Of a DNA stretch of 64,000 bases, positions 24,965-34,704 are shown piece after piece. Both the position numbers and the translations under genes were made by a program. A model generated the notes under the pieces. The model searched no databases, was not told the DNA's origin, and worked only from the letters and a program-made list of their open reading frames with translations. Location: NCBI GenBank assembly GCA_017163975.1, contig JAFFSR010000015.1, forward strand, positions 1,742,501-1,806,500. Reading direction: 5' to 3'. This DNA is from Anastatus disparis (taxonomy: Eukaryota > Arthropoda > Insecta > Hymenoptera > Eupelmidae). How positions within the stretch are numbered: the first letter of the stretch is position 1; each line of letters begins with the position of its first letter.

Positions 24965-25886
24965 TACAATGGGGTCCAATAAAAAAGAGCCACCGTTGAG
25001 AAAAAAAGTACTAATTAAAAAATTTTGTATCTCAACAAATAAGGGTTGTATAGACCTCTACGACCACTCATTTTAAACGTATTTGTAAGGGCTTTTTAAT
25101 GGTGTATTGGTAATTTAATTTTGAGTACTTGCCTGGAAAACATTATGACTTAAATATAGAAAAAAAAAATTTTTTTATTCACCTGTGTTTAAATTTGAAT
25201 CATTTTTCGGAAAATGAAGGTAGAAAAATTTTACACGGCTAGTTTTAAAGGTATTTTGCTTCACTTGAAATTGATCTTTTAGTTTTTTCTCTAGGTTCAA
25301 AATTGACCGAGATTTAGCGAGTTTTGTTGAATAAAAGGGTCTTTTTTATTTTTCCGATATCTGCTTAATTAGAGGAGATATAGAAAAATGGCAAATAAAA
25401 ACAGTGTATTTTTGTATGTAGAATAGCCTTAAATTTTCTCAAAATTTTTTGTACATTTTAGTTTTTTTGATATCGTTGCGGTATTAAGCAAATATCGGAA
25501 AAATAAAAAAAAAACTTTTTCTCAACAAAAATCGCTAAATCTCGGTCAATTTTGAACTTAGAAAAAAACTAAAATATAAATTTCAAGTTAAGTAAAATAC
25601 CTTTAAAACTAGACGTGTAAAATTTTTCTACCATCATTTTCCGAAAAATGATTCAAATTTAAACACAGACGAATAAAAAAAATTTTTTTTTCTATTTTTA
25701 AGTCGTAACATTTCCCAGGCAATCACTCAAAATTAAATTGCCAATACACCATTAAAAAGTCCTTACAAATACGTTTAAAATTAGTGGTCGTAGAGGTCTG
25801 TACGACCCTTATTTGTTGAGATACAAAATCTTTTAATTAATACTTTTTTTCTCAAGCGTGGCTCTTTTTTATTGGATCCCACTGTA
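24965..25886. mobile_element. 918-bp TA-flanked MITE (Tc1/mariner-like)
   Basis: The body is 24967-25884. The ends CAATGGGGTCCAATAAAAAA and TTTTTTATTGGATCCCACTG are inverted, and TA at 24965-24966 and 25885-25886 is the likely duplication. Almost the whole length pairs as two ~440-bp arms, with no transposase. Confidence 0.85.
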
Positions 25887-26326
25887 TAACTAATATATAT
25901 TAATTTATTTATTTATGCTTATATAAACAATAAACAATCAATTTCACATAAGTATGTGTGGGATTATTTTAGAGACTTATGTACTCTCATCAACATTATC
26001 GTAGAGATGGGGTGACATTGAGTTTTATATTCGCCTAAAGCGATCTCACGTATATAGACTGCAGTGCACTTAACCTTTGGACATTTAGCGTCCTAAAACT
26101 AGTTTTTCTGTGTAAAATGCCATACGAGCTACCGACTTACTGTTTATAGGAATAATGATGTAATAAACTTTTTTTAGTGTAAATATGTGATTTAATTGCA
26201 TGTTTTATTTTATGCAAAAGTGAATCTATGAATATGTATAGAATGTAACAATTCTTAGATTATTATTTATGAAATCCGTAAATTCAATAAAATAATACTG
26301 AGTCGTAATAACTTTTAATTTTTCAG
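25887..26326. other. Likely intron or flank of the transporter exon, no gene seen
   Basis: No reading frame supported. It ends in a pyrimidine-rich stretch and TTTCAG at 26321-26326, which serves as the acceptor for the next feature. Confidence 0.5.
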
Positions 26327-26473
26327 AATAAACTTCCTATAAAATGCATTGCTACTTCGATACCGTTCCTCGTCCTGCTTTTCGCTCACTTTGCTAATAT
26401 GTGGGGTATTTATTTCATCTCTATTTATGGACCAAAATATACTTTGGAAATTCTAGGCTTCAATATGAAAAAC
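26327..26473 (+). CDS. Exon of an SLC17/sialin-like MFS transporter (partial gene)
   Basis: A 147-bp, 49-codon block lies between a TTTTTCAG acceptor and a GTAAGT donor at 26474. It is phase 0 at both ends and has no internal stop. The peptide holds a hydrophobic helix (IPFLVLLFAHFAN), then WGIYFISIYGPKY and LEILGFNMKN. This is the order seen in insect SLC17 anion/phosphate transporters: helix, AHFxxxWGFY, PxY, LxFxxKxNG. I found no upstream or downstream exon in the window. Either the introns are very long, opened up by transposon insertion, or this is an orphan exon. It is the only ordinary host-gene coding I can support. Confidence 0.65.
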
Positions 26474-27580
26474 GTAAGTGAATATTCTCTATTATTATCA
26501 AATAAAAATTATAAATATTTTTATTTGTTTGCATTCAAAGTAAATGTTGTCCTCATATATATACAATTATATTTTACTATAAAATAGTTCCACCTTATGA
26601 TTTCATTGCAATGTTAAATGAATCTTTCGAATTTCAAGAATATTAGTGGGCAAAAATTATATTTTATAAGTATACATTGTAATTTAAGTAATATTTGTCG
26701 TATAAAAATTGAAGCATCCAAAATCTTTATTTTTATTTTAGAATTGTTCTGTGTTTCTGAGTTCAAATCATCAATTTTTTATAATGTATTAATACAACGA
26801 ATAAAATTTCATTTGTTAATATCATTTTATTTGCTTAGGAATATTCTTATACATACATAAAGAGAAAAATAGAGCTGATCCAGTATTAACTTTTTCAGAC
26901 CCAACGTATATCACTGTAACCTCGGGCAATTTTGCTGACTTCTTTCAAACAAAAAAATTCATATTTATTAATATCTTTTCACGTAAATTTATTTTCTAAA
27001 TTACTCATAATGTGTTTTCCTATAAAACCAACACTTTATTTTTCTTTTAATTATTTTTAAATCATTATTTTTCAATTTCATATTTTACCAAAAGATTATT
27101 ATTTTGTCCGATCTGTATATGTTTCGGTGTGGACTCACTTTCTTTTAAAACAATTATTGTACCTTTTAGATGAAATAGAGTAAAATATTTCAGCTGTGCA
27201 AACAATCATTGAGAATACATATTTTATAAGACTTCACATGTACATACGTAAATATTAAAATTTCCCTGAAAAAATTTTACCATTACTCAAAATTGGTACA
27301 TCCAGACCAAAACTCATTAAGTTAGGCGCTAAGAACAAATGCCGTTGATTAGCCAAGAAACAGCTTGGGAACTTATAATATTATGTAAAATTTATAAAAT
27401 TTTGTTATAACAATTAATTTAAAATATATACTATTTTAACATCTTTTATTAACACACAAATTTCTATCATAAATAATAATTTTTACTACTAATAAATAGT
27501 AAGTAAAATATTTAAAAAAATTAATGAATAGCAGAAAAAAAGTTATTGTTAAATTAAAGTTCTTCTAAACAAATAACGAT
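26474..27580. other. Likely intron, no gene seen
   Basis: Follows the transporter donor site. AT-rich. The 80-codon frame at 26618-26860 is Ile/Phe/Lys-rich and unconvincing. Confidence 0.45.
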
Positions 27581-27581
27581 A

Positions 27582-27794
27582 TTAAGGCGACTACGGAAGT
27601 TCGGTTGGATTTCATTTTGTAGTTTACAAATTACTCTTTCAGTTTCTATAATTTTTTGAATTTTTTAATTTCCCACCATTTATTATAATCCGTAGAATGG
27701 TGGAAAATTAAAAAATCTGAAAAATTTTACATATTGAAAGAGTAATTTGTAAACTCAAAAATAAAACCTTACCTAAAATCCGAAGTCGCCTTAA
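27582..27794. mobile_element. 205-bp TTAA-flanked MITE
   Basis: TTAA at 27582-27585 and 27791-27794 flanks inverted ends GGCGACTACGGA and TCCGAAGTCGCC. The inner arms pair (ATTACTCTTTCA with TGAAAGAGTAAT; TCCCACCATT with AATGGTGGAA). Confidence 0.8.
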
Positions 27795-28310
27795 TAAATA
27801 AATATAAAATGAAAACTTGTTATTATAAAAAAAAACAATCAACCATAATTTTTGTGTAACATTTTCTGCACCTTATCGAGTGTTAAGCGTCCTTTTTTTT
27901 GTTAAAGCGTCACCCGTATTTTCTTTTTGCTTCTTTAACATTTATTTCTTTTTATATAATTTGAATTTTATTTTTAAGTACTAAAGTTTGGTGAAATTAA
28001 TATTAATCTTTTTTATTTTATTAAAACCTTTTCTTATCATTTACGTTAGCGTCTTTTTATGCGTAATTCTTTCTTTTAACTTTTGCGAATCAATATTAAT
28101 TGATAATGTTTATTCATTTGATATCTATATTATATTGTTTTTTTTTACATATAAATAAATTATTTAATTTATTAAGTAATTAAATTTATTTAAACTAGTT
28201 TCTTTTATTATGGATATTATTTCAAAAAATATTATAATTTAAAAACCTAGTTTCTAATTTTATCTTTTCATATGCGTAATTTCTCATTTTTATAACAATT
28301 ATATTTGAGA
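27795..28310. other. AT-rich intergenic, no gene seen
   Basis: T-rich tracts only, nothing supported. Confidence 0.5.
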
Positions 28311-28314
28311 ACAA

Positions 28315-28750
28315 TATATGTAGCTTATTTTTAAAAGAGAGAGAAAGGTAGAGAAAAGAGAGAGAAAGAAGAAAATCGACACTAACACAGCCAAGTAACA
28401 GTTCATGGAACTTTTGTGGAAACCGGAACTCAACAGTATTCACCAACAGGAAAATTCGACACTTTGGAAAACTACCCAAGCGGAGATAGTTAGTCCACGC
28501 CCCCATTCCAGGATGTATAATCCCCAACCAGGGCTCAAAATCTTCCGTACGCTTTTGAGCGTGTCTCACAAACACGTTCTCCACAAAAATCAAGTTCTCT
28601 ACAAAAATCAAAGTTCTCTACAAAAATTAAGTTCTCCACAATAATCAAAGTTCTCTACGAAAACGGTTCTCTAAGCAATTTTCAACGATCTAAGTCTTGA
28701 AACTTCTATATCTCTCTCTCTCTCTCTCTTTATCTAGACACCTCTTTGGA
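28315..28750 (+). repeat. Dispersed repeat, copy 2 (first copy at 4130-4562)
   Basis: Same order of blocks as the 4.1-kb copy: GTAGCTTATTTT, a GA-rich tract, CACAGCCAAGTAACAG, then short tandem CAAGTTCTCTACAAAAAT units and a (CT)n tract. It diverges too much to call a recent duplication. Confidence 0.55.
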
Positions 28751-29030
28751 AAGTAAGTAATTTCTTTATTCTTTTTATTAAAATAACAATTTAAATATAT
28801 AAAAAAAACTTATTATTACACCTTAATCATATTTTTGTATTTAAAAAAATATTATCTTATAAATTTATTCAAGCATTCTTTGATATTTCAAAGTTATATT
28901 ATATTGCAACAATATTCTTTCTTTTTCTTTAATTTTTCATGCATATATATATATATATATATATATATACGCTATCCCGCTTTAGAGGACCGACCTCATC
29001 AGAACCAAAGTAGAGTGATAGAGGCATGTT

Positions 29031-29466
29031 AATAGTATATGGGGCGCTATAGCGAGACATATCGCTTTTCCCCCCTTCCCCCTCCCTCAGGGGTATTATA
29101 GCGAGACATATCGATTTCCCCCTCCCCTCCCTCCGGGGTGGTATAGCTAGACATATGGATTTCTCCCTCCTTTCGGGGTGGTATAGCGAGACGATTTTTC
29201 CTCCCCCCGTCTCTCTCCCCTGTCTGGGTGTTATAGCGTCCAAGGGATGGTATGGCGTAACCCTTTATCGATTTCCCCACTACCCGTCTCCCCTCGCTAT
29301 CTCCCATATTTCTCCCGGGGCTGTTGTAACATTTATGGAAAGGTATAGTAAGAACAATTGTTATTTCCTACGTGTAAGAATATTTTGTTGGTCCTGAAAA
29401 GGGCCGTATGTATATATATATATATATGGAAATTTTTTTAAATTGAAATTTTTTGTATCCTTTTCT
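29031..29466 (+). repeat. Left Polinton TIR with internal short tandem repeats
   Basis: Matches the reverse complement of 48287-48629 from the outer end through TTTTTTGTATCCTTTTCT. It is longer than the right TIR because it holds extra copies of a ~50-bp unit (GGGGTGGTATAGCGAGACAT followed by C-rich sequence). Frames across it on both strands are by-products of this repeat. Confidence 0.9.
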
Positions 29467-29662
29467 GGGTGTTATAGCGCGAAACTTCAAGAATGATTCG
29501 AATATGATTTTAAAAAGTTACTGATTTTTTTAATGAATTATGAATTTTTTTAATAATATTAAAGGTGTGTATGTTATGGTTAATATTTATTTATTAAAAA
29601 AACAAGACATTTATAATATTAAAGAAAATTTATTAATATAATTTTTATTTTCATATTCACTT

Positions 29663-31127
29663 TTATTCTATATTGTCTTCAAATAAGTAGGATGATGTTG
29701 GCGGTTGCGACATCTTCCTGTTGAACAAATCTTTTTGTACTTTTTTCCTGTACATTATTTTCATATAATAATCTTCGGGGATGATTGTTCTAAAACCTTC
29801 ATCTCCGTATGGGTGTTCCAAGAGCTCCCGGTCTGTTTGCCCAGTGGATGGTTCTCGAGCAGCAATGTGTACTGCTTTTACACGCCAAGCATAATTGAGA
29901 ATGTTCTGCCTCAATGCCTTATCCATCATGGGTGAAGCGTGTATTTGTGCGCTGTAAAAGAAACAAATTACGATTAACATTTGGATACTGAAATTTAATA
30001 TAATTTTATTCGTATCAAAAATCTATTCATAATATGAATAATTTTATTATTATTTAAAACACGAAAATTATGTATGAATTAAAAATTATATCTCAACAAG
30101 TTTTTTTATTATTTTTTATTCCAAATATATTTTAACAAAAAAAATTTTATTTAAAATTCGGTCATAATTTTCTATTTGCTATTTGAAAAATATTTCGAAA
30201 TACAGAAAAAAATTTCTAAAATAAAAAATAATTTATAATTAAAAATTTACTTAGAAATATGTTTAAAAATTTTTGTACTTACTAGCCGATTATCCTCGCT
30301 TGTAGTTGTGATAATTGTAGTATTTTCTTATTTATATCCGGGGTGGTTATCTTCTCCTCAAAATCTGTGAAATTTGTTGGTCTTGGCACCGGTGTTAATA
30401 CCTCCAAAAATTTTTCTTGTTCCAAAGTGAATGGTTTTGCGTCTATTATAAAATGGTTAATACTTAATGTTAACCGTGCCCAATAAAAAGCAAGGGCTTT
30501 ATCTGCGTACACTTGCTTCAACGTTGTTTTATATGGAGCAAGCTCTAATTCTTCCTTGCACTCTGAAATAATTGTGCCTATGGTACCGATTTTTTAAAAA
30601 TATTTCAGAGGTTCTGATAATTTTGTTTCCCGTTCTCTTACGAATTGTTTGAATAATTCGTCATTTGTCTTCACTCTACTAAATCTGTTTTTTAATAGAG
30701 AAGAACCCCCTTCTGGGGTTTTCCTTTTCTTGTTTGCCAAGTTTTTATAATTTTCTTGCCAGTCTATATTATTTACAATCGCGATTTCTTCACCGTGGTT
30801 AGCACTGTTCTCTGTGGCACTATTTTTGTTTTCAAAATCTCGGGCACTTGTTTCAATATAAGTTTTTAATTCATCTACTTTCACTTTTGACTCTTCTTCT
30901 TTTGGTGGGTTTAATTTTTCTAAAAATTCTTCCACCCACTCCATGTCAGTTGGCATTTGAACATTTTGCACTTCTTCTTCTTCTGATAGCACTTGAACTT
31001 GTTGCACTTCTTCTTCTCGCACTTGTTCCGATAGCATTTGTACTTTTTCCATGTATTCCGATGGCACTTGGATTTGTAATAATTGGTTCAACCACGGTAA
31101 ATCATTGTCTAATTGGTAAGAGGCCAT
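29663..31127 (-). pseudogene. Spliced Polinton gene of unknown function, one in-frame stop
   Basis: Exon 1 is 31127-30283 and exon 2 is 29951-29663. The intron 30282-29952 (331 bp) has a GTAAGT donor and a TTTTACAG acceptor. The exon lengths sum to 1134, exactly 378 codons, and the frame continues across the junction. A single in-frame TAA at 30594-30596 (codon 178) is the only break. The N-terminal third is Glu/Gln-rich with repeated VQVLSEEEE-like and VQMPT stretches; the middle is Lys-rich; the C-terminal part is more ordinary (DYYMKIMYRKK near the end). I do not recognise the family. It faces away from all other genes and starts about 1.4 kb inside the left TIR. It could be a divergently transcribed early regulator, but that is speculative. 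Confidence 0.7.
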
Positions 31128-31339
31128 ATTTAATATTTTTTAAAATAAGAAGGAGAAGAGAGCAAGTTAAATGATACGCACGATTTGAATTTCGAACTAT
31201 AACTAAAAATGTTGTGAAAAGAAAAAGAAGACGTTGCGAAGGAAATTTGTAGAAGTAGTAACGGATGGGGCATTTTTTTTTTGTAATATTACCTACAAAT
31301 TCGAAGTAGGTACTAATACTTACAAGATGGTCGTAAAAA

Positions 31340-31591
31340 TTGGAAAAGAATGCTGATGTTAAAGATATTGTAGAAAATTTTATAACAAAAACATCTGGTT
31401 TGAGTGAAAAGTTTGAAAAATCTAGAAAAGAATCAGTTAATGAATTTCATTGCAAGAGAATGCACTTATGGAAAGATAGAAAGAAAGTAATCGATACGTA
31501 TACGCTGCGGGAGTGTCAAAGGGACAAAACCAAAAAAAAAGGGATGTTCCGTAGCTTGGTTATGGAAAGGTATATAGTCAACATGTCTTAG
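31340..31591 (+). CDS. Small ORF in left Polinton arm, unrecognised
   Basis: 84 codons without an ATG at the 5' end. An ATG at 31328 is in another frame and meets TGA nearby, suggesting an old frameshift, or this may be an internal exon. The peptide is Lys/Glu-rich and hydrophilic (VENFITKTSGLSEKFEKS) and ends at TAG/TAA after VNMS. No family recognised; it may be spurious. Confidence 0.3.
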   Translation: MEKNADVKDIVENFITKTSGLSEKFEKSRKESVNEFHCKRMHLWKDRKKVIDTYTLRECQRDKTKKKGMFRSLVMERYIVNMS

Positions 31592-31865
31592 GTGTTTTTT
31601 TTTGCGCTTACACTTCTTACCAGATGTATTCTCTCATAGTAGTAGTAGTAGTGCTAAGCATTTAAGATAAGTAAGGTAACAGGTATACGTTCGCTATGTA
31701 TTCTGACCAGCTCTATACGAATAATATTGTTTCCCCTTTTTTTTGGCCGTCAATCGATTTTCTTTAAAAATTTTTCTTACAGCTTGTGTGCAGACCATCT
31801 ATTTTATATTTATAATATTGTTTTCTCTCTCTCGCAAATCGATTTTGACTCAAATTTTTCTTTTC

Positions 31866-31930
31866 CTATATATAAAAAACGGTATATAAGGATAGTGGTA
31901 AAACTATTATTCGTACACATAGTATTTTGT
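31866..31930 (+). promoter_or_regulatory. Possible TATA promoter
   Basis: TATATAAAAAA at about 31868 and GGTATATAAGG at about 31881 lie about 130-145 bases before the ATG at 32011. TCTTCACAGTG near 31930 could be an initiator. Inferred from motif and spacing only. Confidence 0.35.
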
Positions 31931-32010
31931 CTTCACAGTGAATAGAAGTTTTAAGTGCTATTTTAAATACTAAGTGATTTTTTATAGAGGAAGAGAGAGT
32001 GAGAGAAATC

Positions 32011-32229
32011 ATGAGAAATATTGCTGAAGACAAATTTCGTGCGATTATTGTTCGGATAGTTAATTATTTAACTTGTGCAAGATTGTGTTACCCTATAAAA
32101 CGTAAATTTAATTCTACGTGGCGCAGAAAAGTTCAGCGTACACCTTGTTTTTATCTGAAAAGACAATTCAATTTTATATTATCATGTGTGTCATTGCGTA
32201 TGATAGCACGTTTGTACAATCTATTTTAA
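32011..32229 (+). CDS. Small basic protein, unrecognised
   Basis: ATG 32011, 72 codons, TAA at 32227-32229. The peptide is Arg/Cys-rich and strongly basic (VRIVNYLTCARLCYPIKRKF, then WRRKVQRTP). The preceding TATA-like motifs and a position between the minus-strand gene and the polymerase make a short expressed protein possible. No known domain. Confidence 0.4.
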   Translation: MRNIAEDKFRAIIVRIVNYLTCARLCYPIKRKFNSTWRRKVQRTPCFYLKRQFNFILSCVSLRMIARLYNLF

Positions 32230-32808
32230 AAAAAAAATCAGCTTGCTGTATTAACAGCAGGAGAATACTTGATATCAAAAAATCTACATAATGCCTATGT
32301 AGTGCAGGATCTGATGAATGAATATAACGAAAATCGTTGTAAGTATAGAAAATTTTTAAATTGCTTATCGTATTAAATTTTTTATTAAAAATAAATTTCA
32401 AAAATATCAAGTTGACTTCGGAACTTAGGGGACTCCGTATATAACGGGGTTCGCAGGAAAAGCCGAAATATTTTTTAGAAATTCTTCATGGAATATATTT
32501 ACTATATTTTTGTATTATTCGAGAAAACCGTAATTGTCATTTACCTTAATTAACGTTCTATTTCTTTAATATTAATAATTTTAGTTGTATTCAAACATCT
32601 TTCTTACCTAATCACTTACATAAAATTTTTTCGCCTTATTTCTTTGTGTATAAAAACTATATACGCAAATTTATCATTTTTAGCAATTTCAATGAAAATT
32701 TTTTATGTGTTTTTTTTAATAAAGTATATTTTTTTGTAAATTACTTTAAATGTTACTATTTAATCAATTCTTTGTTGATTTTATATTTCATTTATTATTA
32801 TTATGATC
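32230..32808. other. Polinton spacer, no gene seen
   Basis: AT-rich, no supported gene. Confidence 0.5.
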
Positions 32809-33197
32809 TTAAGAGGAGGTCACTTATCTCTGTCCTTTTCTAATCAAAGAATTGAGTTTTTTACAGAAACTAATAACTTTAGCAAAAAATGAAGAGAAAG
32901 CCGCATCTCGTATCAAAAAAAGCAATATTTTCTTTGATAAGAAAGAATTAATTTTATTGCTTCATTTTCAAGAAAACCTTGAAAAACTTAAATCATAGAG
33001 GTTAGAGTGGACAATTTGGTTTTTCAAGGTTTTCTTGATAATGAAGCAATAAAATTAATTTTTTCTTATCAAAGAAAATATTGCTTTTTTTTATACAAGA
33101 TGCGGCTTTTTCTTCATTTTTTGCTGAAGTCATTAGTTTTTGTAAAAAACTCAATTCTTTGATTAAAAAAGGACAGAGATACGTGACCTCCTCTTAA
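32809..33197. mobile_element. TTAA-flanked MITE, family B copy 3 (inside Polinton)
   Basis: The body 32813-33193 (381 bp) lies between TTAA at 32809-32812 and 33194-33197. The ends are GAGGAGGTCACTTATCTC and GAGATACGTGACCTCCTC. Its arms are the best preserved of the family B copies here, so it is likely the most recent insertion. It postdates the Polinton. Confidence 0.9.
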
Positions 33198-33483
33198 GTT
33201 GCAAATATTTGAATATTGTATTATAATAAATATTAAAATTATTAAAAATGAAAGCTTAAATTTTTTCATATTTGAATAATTTTAAATAATTTTAAGTAAA
33301 AATTTTTAAAAATAAAATCCGTTTTTTAAAAGAACTTTGAATGTTATTTAAAAAAAAAAATTAAGATATAAATATGAAAATTATTATTATTTTTATTGTT
33401 TATAATAATAAAACAATAATTTTTATAAGTTGTAACTAAAATTTATTTGATATATGTAAATAAATGTGAGGATTATTTTTACA

Positions 33484-33992
33484 GCTCTCGAAATATTACT
33501 GGGAGACGGACAGTGATGTCAGCGATGAGGAAACTTTTTTCGAACAATCGATTGTCAATAGTGATTTGCCGAATACATCGAGAAATACTGCTCGGCGTTG
33601 TTTATTTGATGATGATGATGATGATGATGATTGAATCAGAGTCCGAAGAGTATGAATTTGAAGATGATGAAGAGCCAAACGAGGAAATAATACGACCAAC
33701 AGGTCAATTGGCGCGTACGATGATTGTAAATTATCCGGAGCCATTCAGCGCAGTCTTAAGAGGATTAAACCATAATAGCCCTGAAAATGCATCACCTAAT
33801 CACATTGAAACCGAGTCAGAAATCACGGCAGGCCCTTCAGAAAACACGCAAGAACGGACGGTTCTTTTACATAGTTTTTATACTCAAAGAACACTGCAAA
33901 GGGAGAGGGAATTTCACATAGTAAATCGTACGCGCATGACCTATTACTTTTTTGACGGAAGCATACTAGATCGTCGTATTAATGAATGTTAG
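33484..33992 (+). pseudogene. Acidic Polinton protein fragment, frameshifted at a GAT repeat
   Basis: After a TTTTTACAG at 33475-33483 (probable acceptor), one frame reads an acidic peptide (ETDSDVSDEETFFEQS) into a run of eight GAT codons and a TGA. A second frame overlaps the GAT run and continues with ESESEEYEFEDDEEPNEE to a TAG after RRINEC (33990-33992). The two halves look like one acidic protein disrupted by a frameshift at or near the GAT microsatellite. A 5' exon must lie upstream if the acceptor is real. The family is unknown; in this position it could be an upstream exon of the polymerase gene. Confidence 0.5.
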
Positions 33993-34263
33993 TTTTCTTT
34001 ATGATTATTATTATTATTATCGTAATCATTATTGCTATTATTATTTTATTGTTATTATATTTATTGTATTATTATTTTATTCATTTTTATTAACATTATA
34101 AGATCATTATTAAAAAAAAATATTACTATTTTCATCTAAAGTGATCCGAAGGGAAGAAAACAGATACGATAGCGTCTCAAATTTGAATTCAACATCTCTG
34201 GAAATATATACCTAGAGAATTAGGCCCGTTCGACGGGCTTAAGAATTAAGATGGTTTCACACA

Positions 34264-34368
34264 ATGGCTGAGGATACTGAATCAGCCTTGTATACAGATT
34301 CTGCCCCTGATTTGGCCGATCTACTAGACCGCGTACATGATAGTTTTAATGGACCTTTAAAGGATTAA
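34264..34368 (+). CDS. 34-residue acidic ORF
   Basis: An ATG at 34264 opens MAEDTESALYTDSAPDL and stays in frame to TAA at 34366-34368. It has an acidic, amphipathic character (ADLLDRVHD). It could be a first exon or a remnant of the acidic N-terminal region of the next gene. No homology recognised. Confidence 0.3.
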   Translation: MAEDTESALYTDSAPDLADLLDRVHDSFNGPLKD

Positions 34369-34598
34369 ATTTTTAGAAAATTATATTATATTTATTTTTT
34401 TTTATATTTTAAATGTTGTAAATTTATAATTAATAATAATAATAATAATAGTAATTATAATAACATAAATAATAATAATAACAATAATAATAATAATAGT
34501 AATGAACATGTAATAAAACAATTCTCATTAAATTAAATTTTTAGATGAATTTTTGAAAATCATTATTTAAAAGAATTCCTAATTATGAAATTTTTATA
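34369..34598. repeat. AAT/ATA trinucleotide-rich spacer
   Basis: A/T-rich with (AAT)n/(ATA)n runs at about 34425-34500. No gene. Confidence 0.6.
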
Positions 34599-34704
34599 GC
34601 CTTATTATCATCATCCTTCGTCGAAACATCAAGAGTGCGAGAAAGCCTTTCTGCGCTTCTACCTGCTGTAGAAAGTGAGGGGGAAGAAGAAGAAGAAGAA
34701 GAAG

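Noticed and set aside
28929..29307. Coding frames of 86-104 codons on the minus strand and 80 on the plus strand at the Polinton left end
   Set aside because: They lie in the TIR tandem repeats and recur in the opposite TIR; no family resemblance.
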